The notes under the pieces are model-generated. The model saw nothing but the letters and a program-made list of their open reading frames with translations, did not search any database and was not told the origin of the DNA. From contig JAWLAZ010000001.1 of the NCBI GenBank assembly GCA_041395205.1, positions 1,674,001 through 1,738,000 of the forward strand: a stretch of 64,000 nucleotides of DNA, given 5' to 3'. Origin of the DNA: JAHEFU01 sp041395205 (GTDB lineage Bacteria; 4484-113; JAFGCY01). This document shows, piece by piece, positions 40,793 to 49,193 of the stretch. Every line of letters begins with the position of its first letter. The stretch's first letter is position 1. The translations under genes and the position numbers were made by a program.

Positions 40793-42065
40793 GGCTGTCG
40801 TCCCGGGCGGTCCTGCTGAGCAGCGAGGTCGCCCTGTGGCGCGTAAGCTTACCAGTTTTCTTCAGTTCACTGAGCTGGGCGCGGGCCTCCTCGGCGATTT
40901 CCGGTCGGTCGACGGTCTCGGCATTGTCAATGATCTGCTCCAGCAGGCGTGAGGTCTGGCGCGATTCGTCACTGTCCTGCAGGTTGCGCATCAGTTCATT
41001 CAGGCGGCGGCGGGAGGATTCGCGCTGCACGCCCTCATCCACCTGACGGGTGCTGCTGAAGGAATTGGAGAAGGTCACGGCCTGCTCCAGCCGGCCCACC
41101 ACCCTGCCGTCCTGCACGAGTTCCAGACCCACGGCGCGGCGCTCGCCCTCCTTCGAGCCGAAGGGACTGGCAGCGAACTGCAGGTCGAGCAGCAGCTCGG
41201 TGGGCTGATCCTCATTGAGCACGCCGAGCCCGGCCAGCAGGGCGTCGCCCTGCGTTGCCAGTTCACACTGCTGGAAGTCCTGGCTGACGCGGCAGAGCCG
41301 GCCGGGTGTCAGGCCCTGCAGGTGGCTGCGGATGCGCAGGCCGCTGTGGCGCGTGCTCAGGCCCCGGCAGTCGCGCAGCAGGCGGCGCAGCTCCACGCTC
41401 AGCCCGCCGGGATGGGGCTGGTAGATGAAGCGTCCGCCGCCGAGCTGGGCCAGCTGGTCCAGCAGCTTCGGGTCGAAGTAGTCGGATTCGCCGATGCCCA
41501 CGGTGTAGAGCCGGATCCCGGATTCGCGCATGCGCCGCACGCGGTCCTCCAGCAGCGCGGTGTCAGTGAGCGGGTAGCCGCGTTCATCGGTGGGAACGCC
41601 GTCGGTGATCAGGAGGGCCACGCAGCTGCGCAGTTCGTCATTTGCCAGTGAGGCATCCAGCCAGTCCAGCGCGAGCTGCGTACGCGTCAGGCCGCGGGGC
41701 TGCAACCCTGTGAGGCGGGCCTTGAGCTGCGTTGTCAGGTTCTCGCCGCCACGCAGCCCGCGGATCAGCTCCATCAGCTGGCTGGAATAGACCGCGACAT
41801 GCAGGTGGTCGGAGGCATCCAGCGCTCCCGCGAGACTGAGCACGGCCTGCTTGGCTTCCTCAAGGCGCATTTCCTGCACCATGCTGCGGCTGCAGTCCAG
41901 GGCCACGGCCAGGCGCAGGCCATGGGCGGTCGTGGCCGGCGGCGGGCTGAGCCGGATGCGCAATGTGTTCTCCGAGGCCTGGCTCAGGGGCAGCACGGGC
42001 CGTTCCCACTGCGCTGTGATCCGCCAGTCCTCAGCCACGTTCCACCACCAGCCTGCCCTCGGCAT
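40785..42065 (-). CDS. von Willebrand factor A domain protein
   Basis: 426 residues. After ~45 residues of beta structure comes a vWA domain with an intact metal-ion-dependent adhesion site: DCSRS (DxSxS, residues ~57-61), a Thr in GLTRTQLALD and the Asp in LLITDGVPTD. Then a beta-rich segment and a helical C-terminal tail (ESSRRRLNELMRNLQDSDESRQTSRLLEQIIDNAE). No signal peptide. The ATG at 42065 overlaps the AAA+ gene by 35 bases; a GTG at 42038 would reduce the overlap. vWA plus AAA+ pairs act together in chelatase- and MoxR-type machines; here the AAA+ is Clp-like, which is less usual. Confidence 0.9.
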   Translation of the reverse strand: MPRAGWWWNVAEDWRITAQWERPVLPLSQASENTLRIRLSPPPATTAHGLRLAVALDCSRSMVQEMRLEEAKQAVLSLAGALDASDHLHVAVYSSQLMELIRGLRGGENLTTQLKARLTGLQPRGLTRTQLALDWLDASLANDELRSCVALLITDGVPTDERGYPLTDTALLEDRVRRMRESGIRLYTVGIGESDYFDPKLLDQLAQLGGGRFIYQPHPGGLSVELRRLLRDCRGLSTRHSGLRIRSHLQGLTPGRLCRVSQDFQQCELATQGDALLAGLGVLNEDQPTELLLDLQFAASPFGSKEGERRAVGLELVQDGRVVGRLEQAVTFSNSFSSTRQVDEGVQRESSRRRLNELMRNLQDSDESRQTSRLLEQIIDNAETVDRPEIAEEARAQLSELKKTGKLTRHRATSLLSRTARDDSHD

Positions 42066-44013
42066 TGATTGACAGACGCAGGCTCACGCCGCTGAGCGAG
42101 GCGGGGTTGTCAGTATTGGCGAAGATCCAGGCATTGAGCGGATGCTCGAGGATGCTCTCGAGCAGGGTCTTGATGCGCCGGCCGCCGAGCAGCAGGTTGT
42201 CATTGCGCTGCATCTCGGCCAGCAGGGTCTGTTCGATGCTGGCATCGGTCTCGAGCTGGATGCCGTACTTCTCCTGGCAGTTGCGCCTGAGCGCGCGGAT
42301 GAACTTGGCACCGATGGCGATCACGAAGTCCGGGCGCAGGATGTCGAAGGGCACGATGCTGTCGCCGAGGCGGTTGTAGATCTCGGCGCGGTTGATCCTG
42401 TTGGCAAAGTAGTCGCGCACCTTCTCCTGGAAGTAGCGCTGCACCTCATCGAAGCTGATCTGGCCGCCGCTTTCACGGACCTCCGTGTAGAGTTCGCTCG
42501 CGCCGATGTTGCTCGTGAAGATGATCGCACTCTGGTTGAAGTAGGCGGTCTGGCCCTTGCCGTCGGTCAGGCGGCCGTCCTCGAGGATCTGCAGGAACTT
42601 GTCGAGCACGCGCGGGTGCGCCTTCTCGATCTCGTCGAAGAGCAGGATGCTGTGCGGATGCTCCATCACGCGGTTGGTGAGCTGCCCGCCCTCGTCGTAG
42701 CCGACGAAGCCGGGCGGGGCACCGGCCAGCTTCTCGGCGGCGTGCTCCTCCTTGTACTCACTCATGTCGAAACGGGCGAAGGCCCGCTCGTCGGAGAACA
42801 CAAGCTCGGTGACGGCCTTGGCAAGCTCCGTCTTGCCGACTCCGGTCGGGCCGACGAAGAAGAACACGCCCTTCGGCTTGGCGCGGCGGCCGGTGCTGCC
42901 GCTCATGGAGATCCCGACGCGGGCGCTCGTCAGCATGCGGCAGACGGCGTCCACCGCGAAGGGCTGGCCGATCACGCGTGCGCTGAGGAACTCGCGGGCG
43001 TTGGCAACCTTGTCGCGGCTCAGTTCCTCCCAGGGATCGTCGCGCAGCCCGAACTTGAAGTAGTCAATCAGGCTGCGCAGGTCCAGCACCGGGATCTGCT
43101 CGACCCAGCTCGTGCGCCGGAGCGCTTCGAGGTCCCAGGCCTGGAAGCCGTCGGTGAGGTCCGCGAATTCCTCGAACAGCTCCTGGCGGTCCTCCTGAGG
43201 GATTTCCTCCCAGGCGTAGAAGCCGCTGTGGAAACTGGCGATGAACTGCAGGCGCTCGTCCTTGTCGGGCCGGCCGCACTGGATGATCGTGACAACCGGC
43301 AGGTCGAGGTAGAGCCACTCCGGCACGCGCCTGAGCTCGCCGGCGGTCAGCACCAGCGTGTTGCGGTAGCCGGCCAGCGGACCCTCCTGGATGATCGCGG
43401 CCTCAAGCAGGGCCTTCTGCAGGATGATCACGCTGCCGCGCTCGGCCTCGGCATAGCGGTTGGCATCACTCGTGAGCATGTCGCCGAGGTTGACCATCGC
43501 CGCCACGCTGACCTCACCCTGGCTCATCACGTGGCGCAGGCGCGCAAAGGCGGTCTGCGGATCGACGCGGCGGCTGCCCCCACGCGGCGGGGCGGCGGGT
43601 GCGCGGCGGCGGGGCGGGGGAGCGGTGAGGTCACCGGACTGCGTTGCGGCATCGGCCGTGGCCTCCGCTGCAGCGTTGTCAGCGCCGGGCTGGCCCTGGG
43701 GATCGGGGGATTCATCACCGGTCAGGCCGGGATGCGCCGCCTCCAGCCGCCTGCGGGCCAGTTCATTGAAGCGCTTCTCCATCTCGCGGTCCGGGAAGCT
43801 GAAGCCGTCCACGGGATCGTAGCTGACAACGATGTCGAAGCCGAGCTGGCTGAAGTGCCCCGTGACATAGGCCGGCAGGGTCATGTACTGCCCGTCGCTG
43901 AGGAACTGGTCATGGATGTTGCCATACAGCAGCATGTGCTTGCCGCGCATCAGCTGCTTCTCGAAGTCCGTGATCCAGCGCGAGTCGACGCTGGGCCGAG
44001 CGTTGTCAGTCAC
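42031..44013 (-). CDS. Clp-type AAA+ ATPase
   Basis: 660 residues. The C-terminal ~330 residues are a Clp/Hsp100 second-domain (D2) type ATPase: Walker A GPTGVGKTEL (~388), Walker B ILLFDEIEKAHP, sensor 1 IIFTSNIGA, arginine-finger region FANRINRAEIYNR and sensor 2 GGRRIKTLLE, with the small helical lid. The pore loop region contains GAPPGFVGYDEGG. The N-terminal half (ITDFEKQLMRGKHMLLYGNIHDQFL...) is a degenerate ATPase-like domain without Walker A, with a Pro/Ala/Arg linker at ~95-150. No ClpP-binding LGF/IGF loop noticed. It is not an ordinary ClpB or ClpX. Its ATG overlaps the coiled-coil gene stop by 4 bases. Likely remodels or threads a target presented by the vWA protein or coiled-coil pair. 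Confidence 0.88.
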   Translation of the reverse strand: MTDNARPSVDSRWITDFEKQLMRGKHMLLYGNIHDQFLSDGQYMTLPAYVTGHFSQLGFDIVVSYDPVDGFSFPDREMEKRFNELARRRLEAAHPGLTGDESPDPQGQPGADNAAAEATADAATQSGDLTAPPPRRRAPAAPPRGGSRRVDPQTAFARLRHVMSQGEVSVAAMVNLGDMLTSDANRYAEAERGSVIILQKALLEAAIIQEGPLAGYRNTLVLTAGELRRVPEWLYLDLPVVTIIQCGRPDKDERLQFIASFHSGFYAWEEIPQEDRQELFEEFADLTDGFQAWDLEALRRTSWVEQIPVLDLRSLIDYFKFGLRDDPWEELSRDKVANAREFLSARVIGQPFAVDAVCRMLTSARVGISMSGSTGRRAKPKGVFFFVGPTGVGKTELAKAVTELVFSDERAFARFDMSEYKEEHAAEKLAGAPPGFVGYDEGGQLTNRVMEHPHSILLFDEIEKAHPRVLDKFLQILEDGRLTDGKGQTAYFNQSAIIFTSNIGASELYTEVRESGGQISFDEVQRYFQEKVRDYFANRINRAEIYNRLGDSIVPFDILRPDFVIAIGAKFIRALRRNCQEKYGIQLETDASIEQTLLAEMQRNDNLLLGGRRIKTLLESILEHPLNAWIFANTDNPASLSGVSLRLSINAEGRLVVERG

Positions 44014-45293
44014 CGGCTCTCCTCCCTGTCCCGACGCTGCCCGCCGCCAGGCAGCTCATCCGCCATGCGCAGGATGCGGTCCGGGTCCTTGCCCTCCCAC
44101 ATCAGTTCGCCCATCTGCACCTGGAAGCCCTGCTCCAGCAGGCCGTGCATTTCCTCAAGCACCTGCTGCGCACTGTCACAGACGGCGGCGTTGCCACCGC
44201 CGACGCGGCTCACTGTGCTCTTCGTGTAGCCATCGATGTCATAGTGCACCTCGCCCTCCAGCGGGACGCTGATGCTGATCCCCTGGCCGGCGTCATTCAC
44301 GGCGCTGAAGGCCAGGGCGGTGGCCGGATGGCCGGGATGCTCCGGCTGCGCCTCACTGACGATGAAGCCCATCTCGGCGAGTGTTTCGCGGATGGCTCCG
44401 GCAATGTAGTCGCGCTGGTCGGCGCGGATCTGCGCGGCACCGGCGCGCGCCACGAGCTCCTCCTCGCGGCTCCGGGCCTGTTCCGCGAGATCCTCCGGCA
44501 GGCCGTCGGGATTGCTCCGCGCGGTGTGTTTCAGTTCGCGAGTGCGATCCGCAAGCGTTGCCACTTCTCCGGGCAGCCAGCGCATCACGGTGGGGTCCGC
44601 CTGCAGGCCCTCCACGATGGCTTCCCAGGCTCCGAGGCGTTCCTCGATCAGCTGCAGCTCGCGCTGGCGGCGGCCGGCATCGGTCTGCACGCGCAGCTCG
44701 AGCCTGTCAATGGCCTTGTCGGCAAGTCTGAGCTGGTAGTCAGCCATGACGGGATCCGTGCCACGGCTGGCAGCGCGGGCCTCGGCCAGGGTATGCTGCG
44801 CGTCAGTCACGGCCTGCTGCTCCAGCTGTGTGTCGGCATCCGGCCGCAGGGCCGCCAGACGCGCTTCCAGATCATGCAACTGCGCACTGTAGCGTTCGCG
44901 CTGGTCTGACAACTGCCGGGCCGCCTGCTGGCGGGCGTTGGCAGCGGCGGCCTGCAGCCGGCGCCGGGCCAGTTCCAGCATGGCCTCGATGTTCGCCAGA
45001 TCCGGACTGCCCGCCGCATTGGCAGTGGCCCGGGCGCGGTTGATTTCATCACTGATCTGCATGTCGTCAGCGGGCGAAAGCCGCTCACGCAGTGACGCCA
45101 GTTCATGCTCAAGCGCCGTGGCCCTGTCCAGCACGGCATTGCGGCGCTGCATGTCGCGCTGCAGCATCCATTCGTCCATCCGCCCGCGACGCAGCACTGC
45201 CTCCTGGCGAGCCTCCGCGGTGCGGGCCTCAGCGATCGTGCGGCGGATCGCCGCCGTCAGGCTCGGGGAGACATACTTCGGCGAACCGCTCAC
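44010..45293 (-). CDS. coiled-coil protein with conserved C-terminal domain (copy 1)
   Basis: 427 residues. The first ~290 are charged heptad-like helices (RRRLQAAAANARQQAARQL, LEARLAALRPDADT), and there is no signal peptide. The C-terminal ~125 residues match those of the upstream gene position by position: AGAAQIRADQRDYIAGAIRETLAEMGFIVSEAQPEHPGHPATALAFSAVNDAGQGISISVP, then EVHYDIDGYTKSTVSRVGGGNAAVC, then AQQVLEEMHGLLEQG and WEGKDPDRILRMADELP. This shared domain has no family I can name. 4-base overlaps on both sides. Possible adaptor or substrate-binding partner of the AAA+ protein. Confidence 0.82.
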   Translation of the reverse strand: MSGSPKYVSPSLTAAIRRTIAEARTAEARQEAVLRRGRMDEWMLQRDMQRRNAVLDRATALEHELASLRERLSPADDMQISDEINRARATANAAGSPDLANIEAMLELARRRLQAAAANARQQAARQLSDQRERYSAQLHDLEARLAALRPDADTQLEQQAVTDAQHTLAEARAASRGTDPVMADYQLRLADKAIDRLELRVQTDAGRRQRELQLIEERLGAWEAIVEGLQADPTVMRWLPGEVATLADRTRELKHTARSNPDGLPEDLAEQARSREEELVARAGAAQIRADQRDYIAGAIRETLAEMGFIVSEAQPEHPGHPATALAFSAVNDAGQGISISVPLEGEVHYDIDGYTKSTVSRVGGGNAAVCDSAQQVLEEMHGLLEQGFQVQMGELMWEGKDPDRILRMADELPGGGQRRDREESR

Positions 45294-46570
45294 CGCTCCC
45301 TCCCCTGATCCTGCTCAGTGCCGCCCTGCGGCAGTTCGTCAGCGCTGCGCAGGATGCGGTCCGGGTCCTTCCCCTCCCAGGTGAGTTCGCCGGTGCTGAC
45401 CTCGAACTCCTTCTCGAGGCGCTCGTGCATTTCCTCCAGCACCTGCTGGGCCTCGTCGCAGGTCGCGCTCGTGCCGCCGCCGACCTTCGCTGAGCTGTGC
45501 TTCGGCCAGCCGTCGATGTCGTAGATGATCTCGCCGTCGACGGGCACGCTGACATTGATCCCGCGTCCGGCGTCGTTGATGGCGGAGAACAGCATGGCGG
45601 AGGCGGGATGCTCGGCATGTTCAGGCCGGGCCTCGCTGACGATGAAGCCCATTTCGATCAGGGTGCTGCGGATGCTTTCGGTGATGTAGTCGCGCTGGTC
45701 GGCCTTGATCTGCGCCGCGCTGGCGCGACTGACGAGATCCTGCTCGGCCGCGCGCATGCGCTCGCTCAGTCCATGTGTGTCACGCGGGGCCAGGGTTGCC
45801 AGCCGGCTGCGCAGGGCCGTGAGTTCCTGCTGCAGTTCCCCGACCGCGCCCGGCAGCCAGCGCATCACGGTCGGGTCCGCGCCCAGGCCGCTGACAACGG
45901 ATTCCGCGGCCTCGAGTTCCGTGCGCTGGGCCTTCCCGGCTTCACGTCTGCGGTCCTCGTCCTGCTCCACGATGTGCTGCAGGCGGTCCACGCTGCGCGT
46001 TGCCATCCGCAGGGAGAAGTCCAGTTCGACATCCTCCGCATTGCGTGGCAGCTCCCGCAGAGAGGCCACCGTGCGCTGCGCATCATCCCGGGCCTCGCGC
46101 TCATCATTGCGGTCGATCTGCGGCTCCATCCCGGCGATGCGCTGCTCGAGGGCCTCCATGCGCAGCCGCAGCATCTCGCCCTGCTGAGTGGACTGACGTG
46201 CGGCCTGCAGGTCCTGCTCGCGGCGGATGGCTGCCAGGCGACGTTCCAGGCTGACGATGCGTTCCTCGGCGGCGTCGACATCCGCATCGCGCGACATCAG
46301 CAGGCCCTGGGCACTGGCAATCGCATTCTGCAGCTCCATGTCCTGGTTGACGGGCAGGCCGGACTGCAGGCCGGCGAGATTGCTTTCCAGGCGGGAGAGC
46401 CGGTCCGCCAGCTCAGTGCGGCGCAGGGCGCGCAGCTGGCTGAGGTGCACATGCTGCTGCTCCATGCGGAAGATCTGCTCGCGCTCCATGCCCCGGTTGC
46501 GGCTGGCCTCGAGGGCCGCGCTGACCGCGACGCTCACGAGCGCGAATACGAGTTTCTCAGCACCGCTCAT
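45290..46570 (-). CDS. coiled-coil protein with conserved C-terminal domain (copy 2)
   Basis: 426 residues. N-terminus MSGAEKLVFALVSVAVSAALEASRN has a weakly hydrophobic segment, then long heptad helices (LSRLESNLAGLQSGLP, RIVSLERRLAAIRREQDLQAARQ). The C-terminal ~125 residues repeat the shared domain: ASAAQIKADQRDYITESIRSTLIEMGFIVSEARPEHAEHPASAMLFSAINDAGRGINVSVP, DIDGWPKHSSAKVGGG, CDEAQQVLEEMHERLEKEF, WEGKDPDRILRSADELP. Paralogue of the downstream neighbour, presumably by tandem duplication, with a strongly diverged coiled-coil part. 4-base overlaps with both neighbours. Confidence 0.82.
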   Translation of the reverse strand: MSGAEKLVFALVSVAVSAALEASRNRGMEREQIFRMEQQHVHLSQLRALRRTELADRLSRLESNLAGLQSGLPVNQDMELQNAIASAQGLLMSRDADVDAAEERIVSLERRLAAIRREQDLQAARQSTQQGEMLRLRMEALEQRIAGMEPQIDRNDEREARDDAQRTVASLRELPRNAEDVELDFSLRMATRSVDRLQHIVEQDEDRRREAGKAQRTELEAAESVVSGLGADPTVMRWLPGAVGELQQELTALRSRLATLAPRDTHGLSERMRAAEQDLVSRASAAQIKADQRDYITESIRSTLIEMGFIVSEARPEHAEHPASAMLFSAINDAGRGINVSVPVDGEIIYDIDGWPKHSSAKVGGGTSATCDEAQQVLEEMHERLEKEFEVSTGELTWEGKDPDRILRSADELPQGGTEQDQGRER

Positions 46571-47214
46571 TCCCCCTCCCCCTCGCGCCTGAGGCTGATC
46601 CCGCGGCTTGCCAGACCCGCGCTGAGCTGCTCAAGGAAGCCACTGCGCGGCGGCACGCCTGTGAAGAACAGGCCTTCGTTGTCAAGTTCCAGTTCCAGCC
46701 CGGCGCTGTCATCGGCCAGCTCCGCCAGCACATCCGCATAGCGGCCGCTCAGGTCGAGCAGCCGCTGGTTGCTGGATCCGCGCCAGAGCAGCTCAGCATG
46801 CCTGTAGCGGATGTAGGGCCCGTCCACCAGCAGGTCGATGCGCTCCAGCAGGGCCTGCTGGGCAGGGCTGCCGCGATGCAGCAGGTCCTCATGGCGGTAG
46901 CCGGTGTAGCACATCACCCCGAGATCCCGCTCCGCGCGCACAGCGTCGAGCAGTTCACACAGGGCCTCGGGCTGCTGCATGGGTTCACCGCCGGAGAGGG
47001 TCAGACCCTCGATCTCCGGCAGGCCCAGCAGCCAGTCACTCAGTTCATTCACGCTCACGCTCTGTCCCCCGTCACTGGGCCAGCTTTCGGGCACGATGCA
47101 GCCCGGGCAGCCGAAGGGGCATCCCTGGACCCAGATCACCGCCCTGGTTCCCGGCCCCAGTACCGCAGTCCTGTCCTGTCTGCGGAAGATGCGCAGCTGA
47201 TTGCGCTGGTCCAT
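46567..47214 (-). CDS. radical-SAM activase-like protein (NrdG/4Fe-4S single-cluster type)
   Basis: 215 residues. The cluster-binding motif is CPFGCPGC (Cys32, Cys36, Cys39; CX3CX2C), followed by the SAM-binding LTLSGGEPMQQPE and YTGYRHEDLL and the VDGPYI segment, which matches the small activase/NrdG-like radical-SAM group. No glycyl-radical enzyme is in the window, so it is unlikely to be a plain ribonucleotide-reductase activase. After ~165 residues there is an extra C-terminal region with a repeat-like acidic helix. Tightly packed in the cluster: 4-base overlap with copy 2 and 19 bases after the kinase gene. Confidence 0.85.
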   Translation of the reverse strand: MDQRNQLRIFRRQDRTAVLGPGTRAVIWVQGCPFGCPGCIVPESWPSDGGQSVSVNELSDWLLGLPEIEGLTLSGGEPMQQPEALCELLDAVRAERDLGVMCYTGYRHEDLLHRGSPAQQALLERIDLLVDGPYIRYRHAELLWRGSSNQRLLDLSGRYADVLAELADDSAGLELELDNEGLFFTGVPPRSGFLEQLSAGLASRGISLRREGEGE

Positions 47215-47233
47215 ACGTTAATTGTAATGCAGT

Positions 47234-49174
47234 TCAGTCCAGCCGGCAGTTTTCGAGGAGCAGCGGGGCATCCGGCAGTTCGCGGCTGCCGGCCCCGTTC
47301 ACATGAATCTCGCAGTCCCGGAACTGCGCCTGGCTGCGCCGGCCTCCGGCAATGCCGTAGCCATGGTTGGCACGGATCTCGCAGCCGCTGAACTGCGGGG
47401 AGCCATTCCCGCCGAGCAGCACGCCGTGCTCCAGGCAGTCCGAGATGCGGCTGTCCAGCAGCTCGCCCGTGCCGTCCTCGTGGAACAGCAGGCCGGTGCC
47501 GCGGATGTCGTGCACATTGCAGCGCTGCATCTCGACGCGGGAACCGGCGCCGGTATAGACTCCGGCGAAGCCACTGCCGCTGATGCTGCAGCCCTGCAAG
47601 CTGACGCCGGCATGGTGGCTGATGCTGAGGCAGGCATTGCGTCCGCCGCTCAGGCTGCAGTCCGTGAGCAGCGGAGCGCTGCTGCGCCCGAAGGCCGTCA
47701 GGCAGACGTCGCCCTCGCTCTCGATCGTGCAGTTGCTGATCCGGCAGCGACCGAAGGGCAGGCACAGTGCGGCGGCGCGCACCTCATCATTGCTGACCCG
47801 GCAGATCAGCTCGAGGTTGCTGAGCCGGGCGCGGGCGGTCTTGCAGAGCACGGTATGGCGGTCGCGGGTCACGATCCGCACCTGGCCGGGCTGGCCCTCG
47901 CCGATGATCGTCAGCTCACGGTCGAGCTGCAGCTGCTCGGCGTAGTTGCCGGGAGCGATGCGGATCGTGCTGCCGGGACGGGCATTGCGGATCGCCGCGC
48001 CGATGGTCGGGTAGCCGCTGCCGCCGCCGACATGCAGCTCCTGCGGTTCAAGGCGGGGCGGCGGGCTAAGGTTGCCGGCGGGTGCCGGAGCCGGGACGGG
48101 CTGCTCGTCCATCCCCGCGCGGATGCGGTTGAAGAGGCTGCGTGCAGTTGCCAGCGGGATGCGCAGTTCGCGGGCCGCTTCATTGAGTTCGGCACGCTCC
48201 AGGCTGGAGATCAGGCGGTCGGCCAGGGCAATCCGGATGCGGCGTTCCAGTTCGGCCAGCGCGGCCGCGTCCTCCTCGATCGCGAAGGGATTGTCAGCAA
48301 AGTCGCGCTCCGCCGGTTCAAGGCCGGAAGCGCTGTACTGCGCCAGCTCACGCAGGATCGAAGCGGCACTGATGCGCTGCTCCGGATCGCGCCGCAGGCA
48401 GTGCCGGGCGATGGTGGCGAAGGGCTCGCGCACGGTGAGCGGGATGTGCGGGACGTCATGCAGCACGCTGCGCAGCAGTTCGCGCTGCCCCTCGCCATTG
48501 AAGGGCAGCTCCAGGCTGAGCGCTTCAATCAGCACGACGCCGAGGCTCCAGGTGTCCCAGCCGCGAGTGATCTCGCCGTCGTAGCTTTCCGGCGGGGCGT
48601 ATTCGGCGGTGCCGAAGGCCGCGCCCTGCACGGCATGCGCGCCGCCCAGGGGGACGGCCGTGCCCAGGTCGCTGAGCTTCCACTGGCCCTGGCAGAGCAG
48701 GATGTTGGCAGGCTTGATGTCGCGGTGCACCAGCCCGCGGGAGTTGTCATGCAGGTATTCCAGCGCGGTTGCCATCTGGCGCAGCATGTCGGCGGCCTGG
48801 GCCGGCTCCAGCGGACCGTTGGCAAGCACGGTCTCAAGGCTCAGCTCCGCCAGCTCCATCACGATGTAGAGCAGCGGGCCGGAGGGCGAGAGCCACTGGC
48901 CGACGGAGTGGCAGCGGATCACATGCGGATGGTCCAGCCCGGCGGCGAACTGCAGCTCGGTGAGCTGCTTGTCGCGGGCCACCTCGCGGCGGTAGGGGTT
49001 GTCACCCTCAGTGGGCTGCAGCAGCTTGATGGCAACACTGCGCATCAGGCGGTCGCCGACCACCTCGTCCGCGCGGAACACCCCGCCGTAGGAACCGGCG
49101 TCAATGAATTCCGTCAGGTGGTACTTGCCCTCGATCTGATGTCCGAACATCGAGCGCCAGTCAAGTTCAGCCAT
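47234..49174 (-). CDS. Ser/Thr protein kinase fused to a right-handed beta-helix
   Basis: 646 residues from the ATG at 49174; upstream frame is Ser/Arg-rich and overlaps the preceding gene. Kinase domain 1-290: glycine loop IDAGSYGGVFRA, Lys in VAIKLLQP, HRDIKPANIL with catalytic Asp and Asn, LSDLGTAVP in place of DFG, YAPPE for the APE motif and TWSLGVVL. After a linker with helices (~330-410) the C-terminus from ~430 is a run of short beta strands of the pectate-lyase/NosD-like right-handed helix type (PTIGAAIRNARPGSTIRIAPGNY, RISNCTIESEGDVCLTAFG, LLLENCRLD). The beta-helix probably binds a ligand or polymer that sets kinase activity. DLG instead of DFG is seen in active bacterial kinases, so activity is likely. 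It is the first gene of the cluster, 19 bases after the hydantoinase-like gene. Confidence 0.88.
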   Translation of the reverse strand: MAELDWRSMFGHQIEGKYHLTEFIDAGSYGGVFRADEVVGDRLMRSVAIKLLQPTEGDNPYRREVARDKQLTELQFAAGLDHPHVIRCHSVGQWLSPSGPLLYIVMELAELSLETVLANGPLEPAQAADMLRQMATALEYLHDNSRGLVHRDIKPANILLCQGQWKLSDLGTAVPLGGAHAVQGAAFGTAEYAPPESYDGEITRGWDTWSLGVVLIEALSLELPFNGEGQRELLRSVLHDVPHIPLTVREPFATIARHCLRRDPEQRISAASILRELAQYSASGLEPAERDFADNPFAIEEDAAALAELERRIRIALADRLISSLERAELNEAARELRIPLATARSLFNRIRAGMDEQPVPAPAPAGNLSPPPRLEPQELHVGGGSGYPTIGAAIRNARPGSTIRIAPGNYAEQLQLDRELTIIGEGQPGQVRIVTRDRHTVLCKTARARLSNLELICRVSNDEVRAAALCLPFGRCRISNCTIESEGDVCLTAFGRSSAPLLTDCSLSGGRNACLSISHHAGVSLQGCSISGSGFAGVYTGAGSRVEMQRCNVHDIRGTGLLFHEDGTGELLDSRISDCLEHGVLLGGNGSPQFSGCEIRANHGYGIAGGRRSQAQFRDCEIHVNGAGSRELPDAPLLLENCRLD

Positions 49175-49193
49175 TGCGCCAATAGGATAGCGC

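Noticed and set aside
46567..47214. Anaerobic ribonucleotide-reductase activase NrdG
   Set aside because: No NrdD in the window and the gene is locked in a signalling cluster; kept only as a radical-SAM activase-like call.
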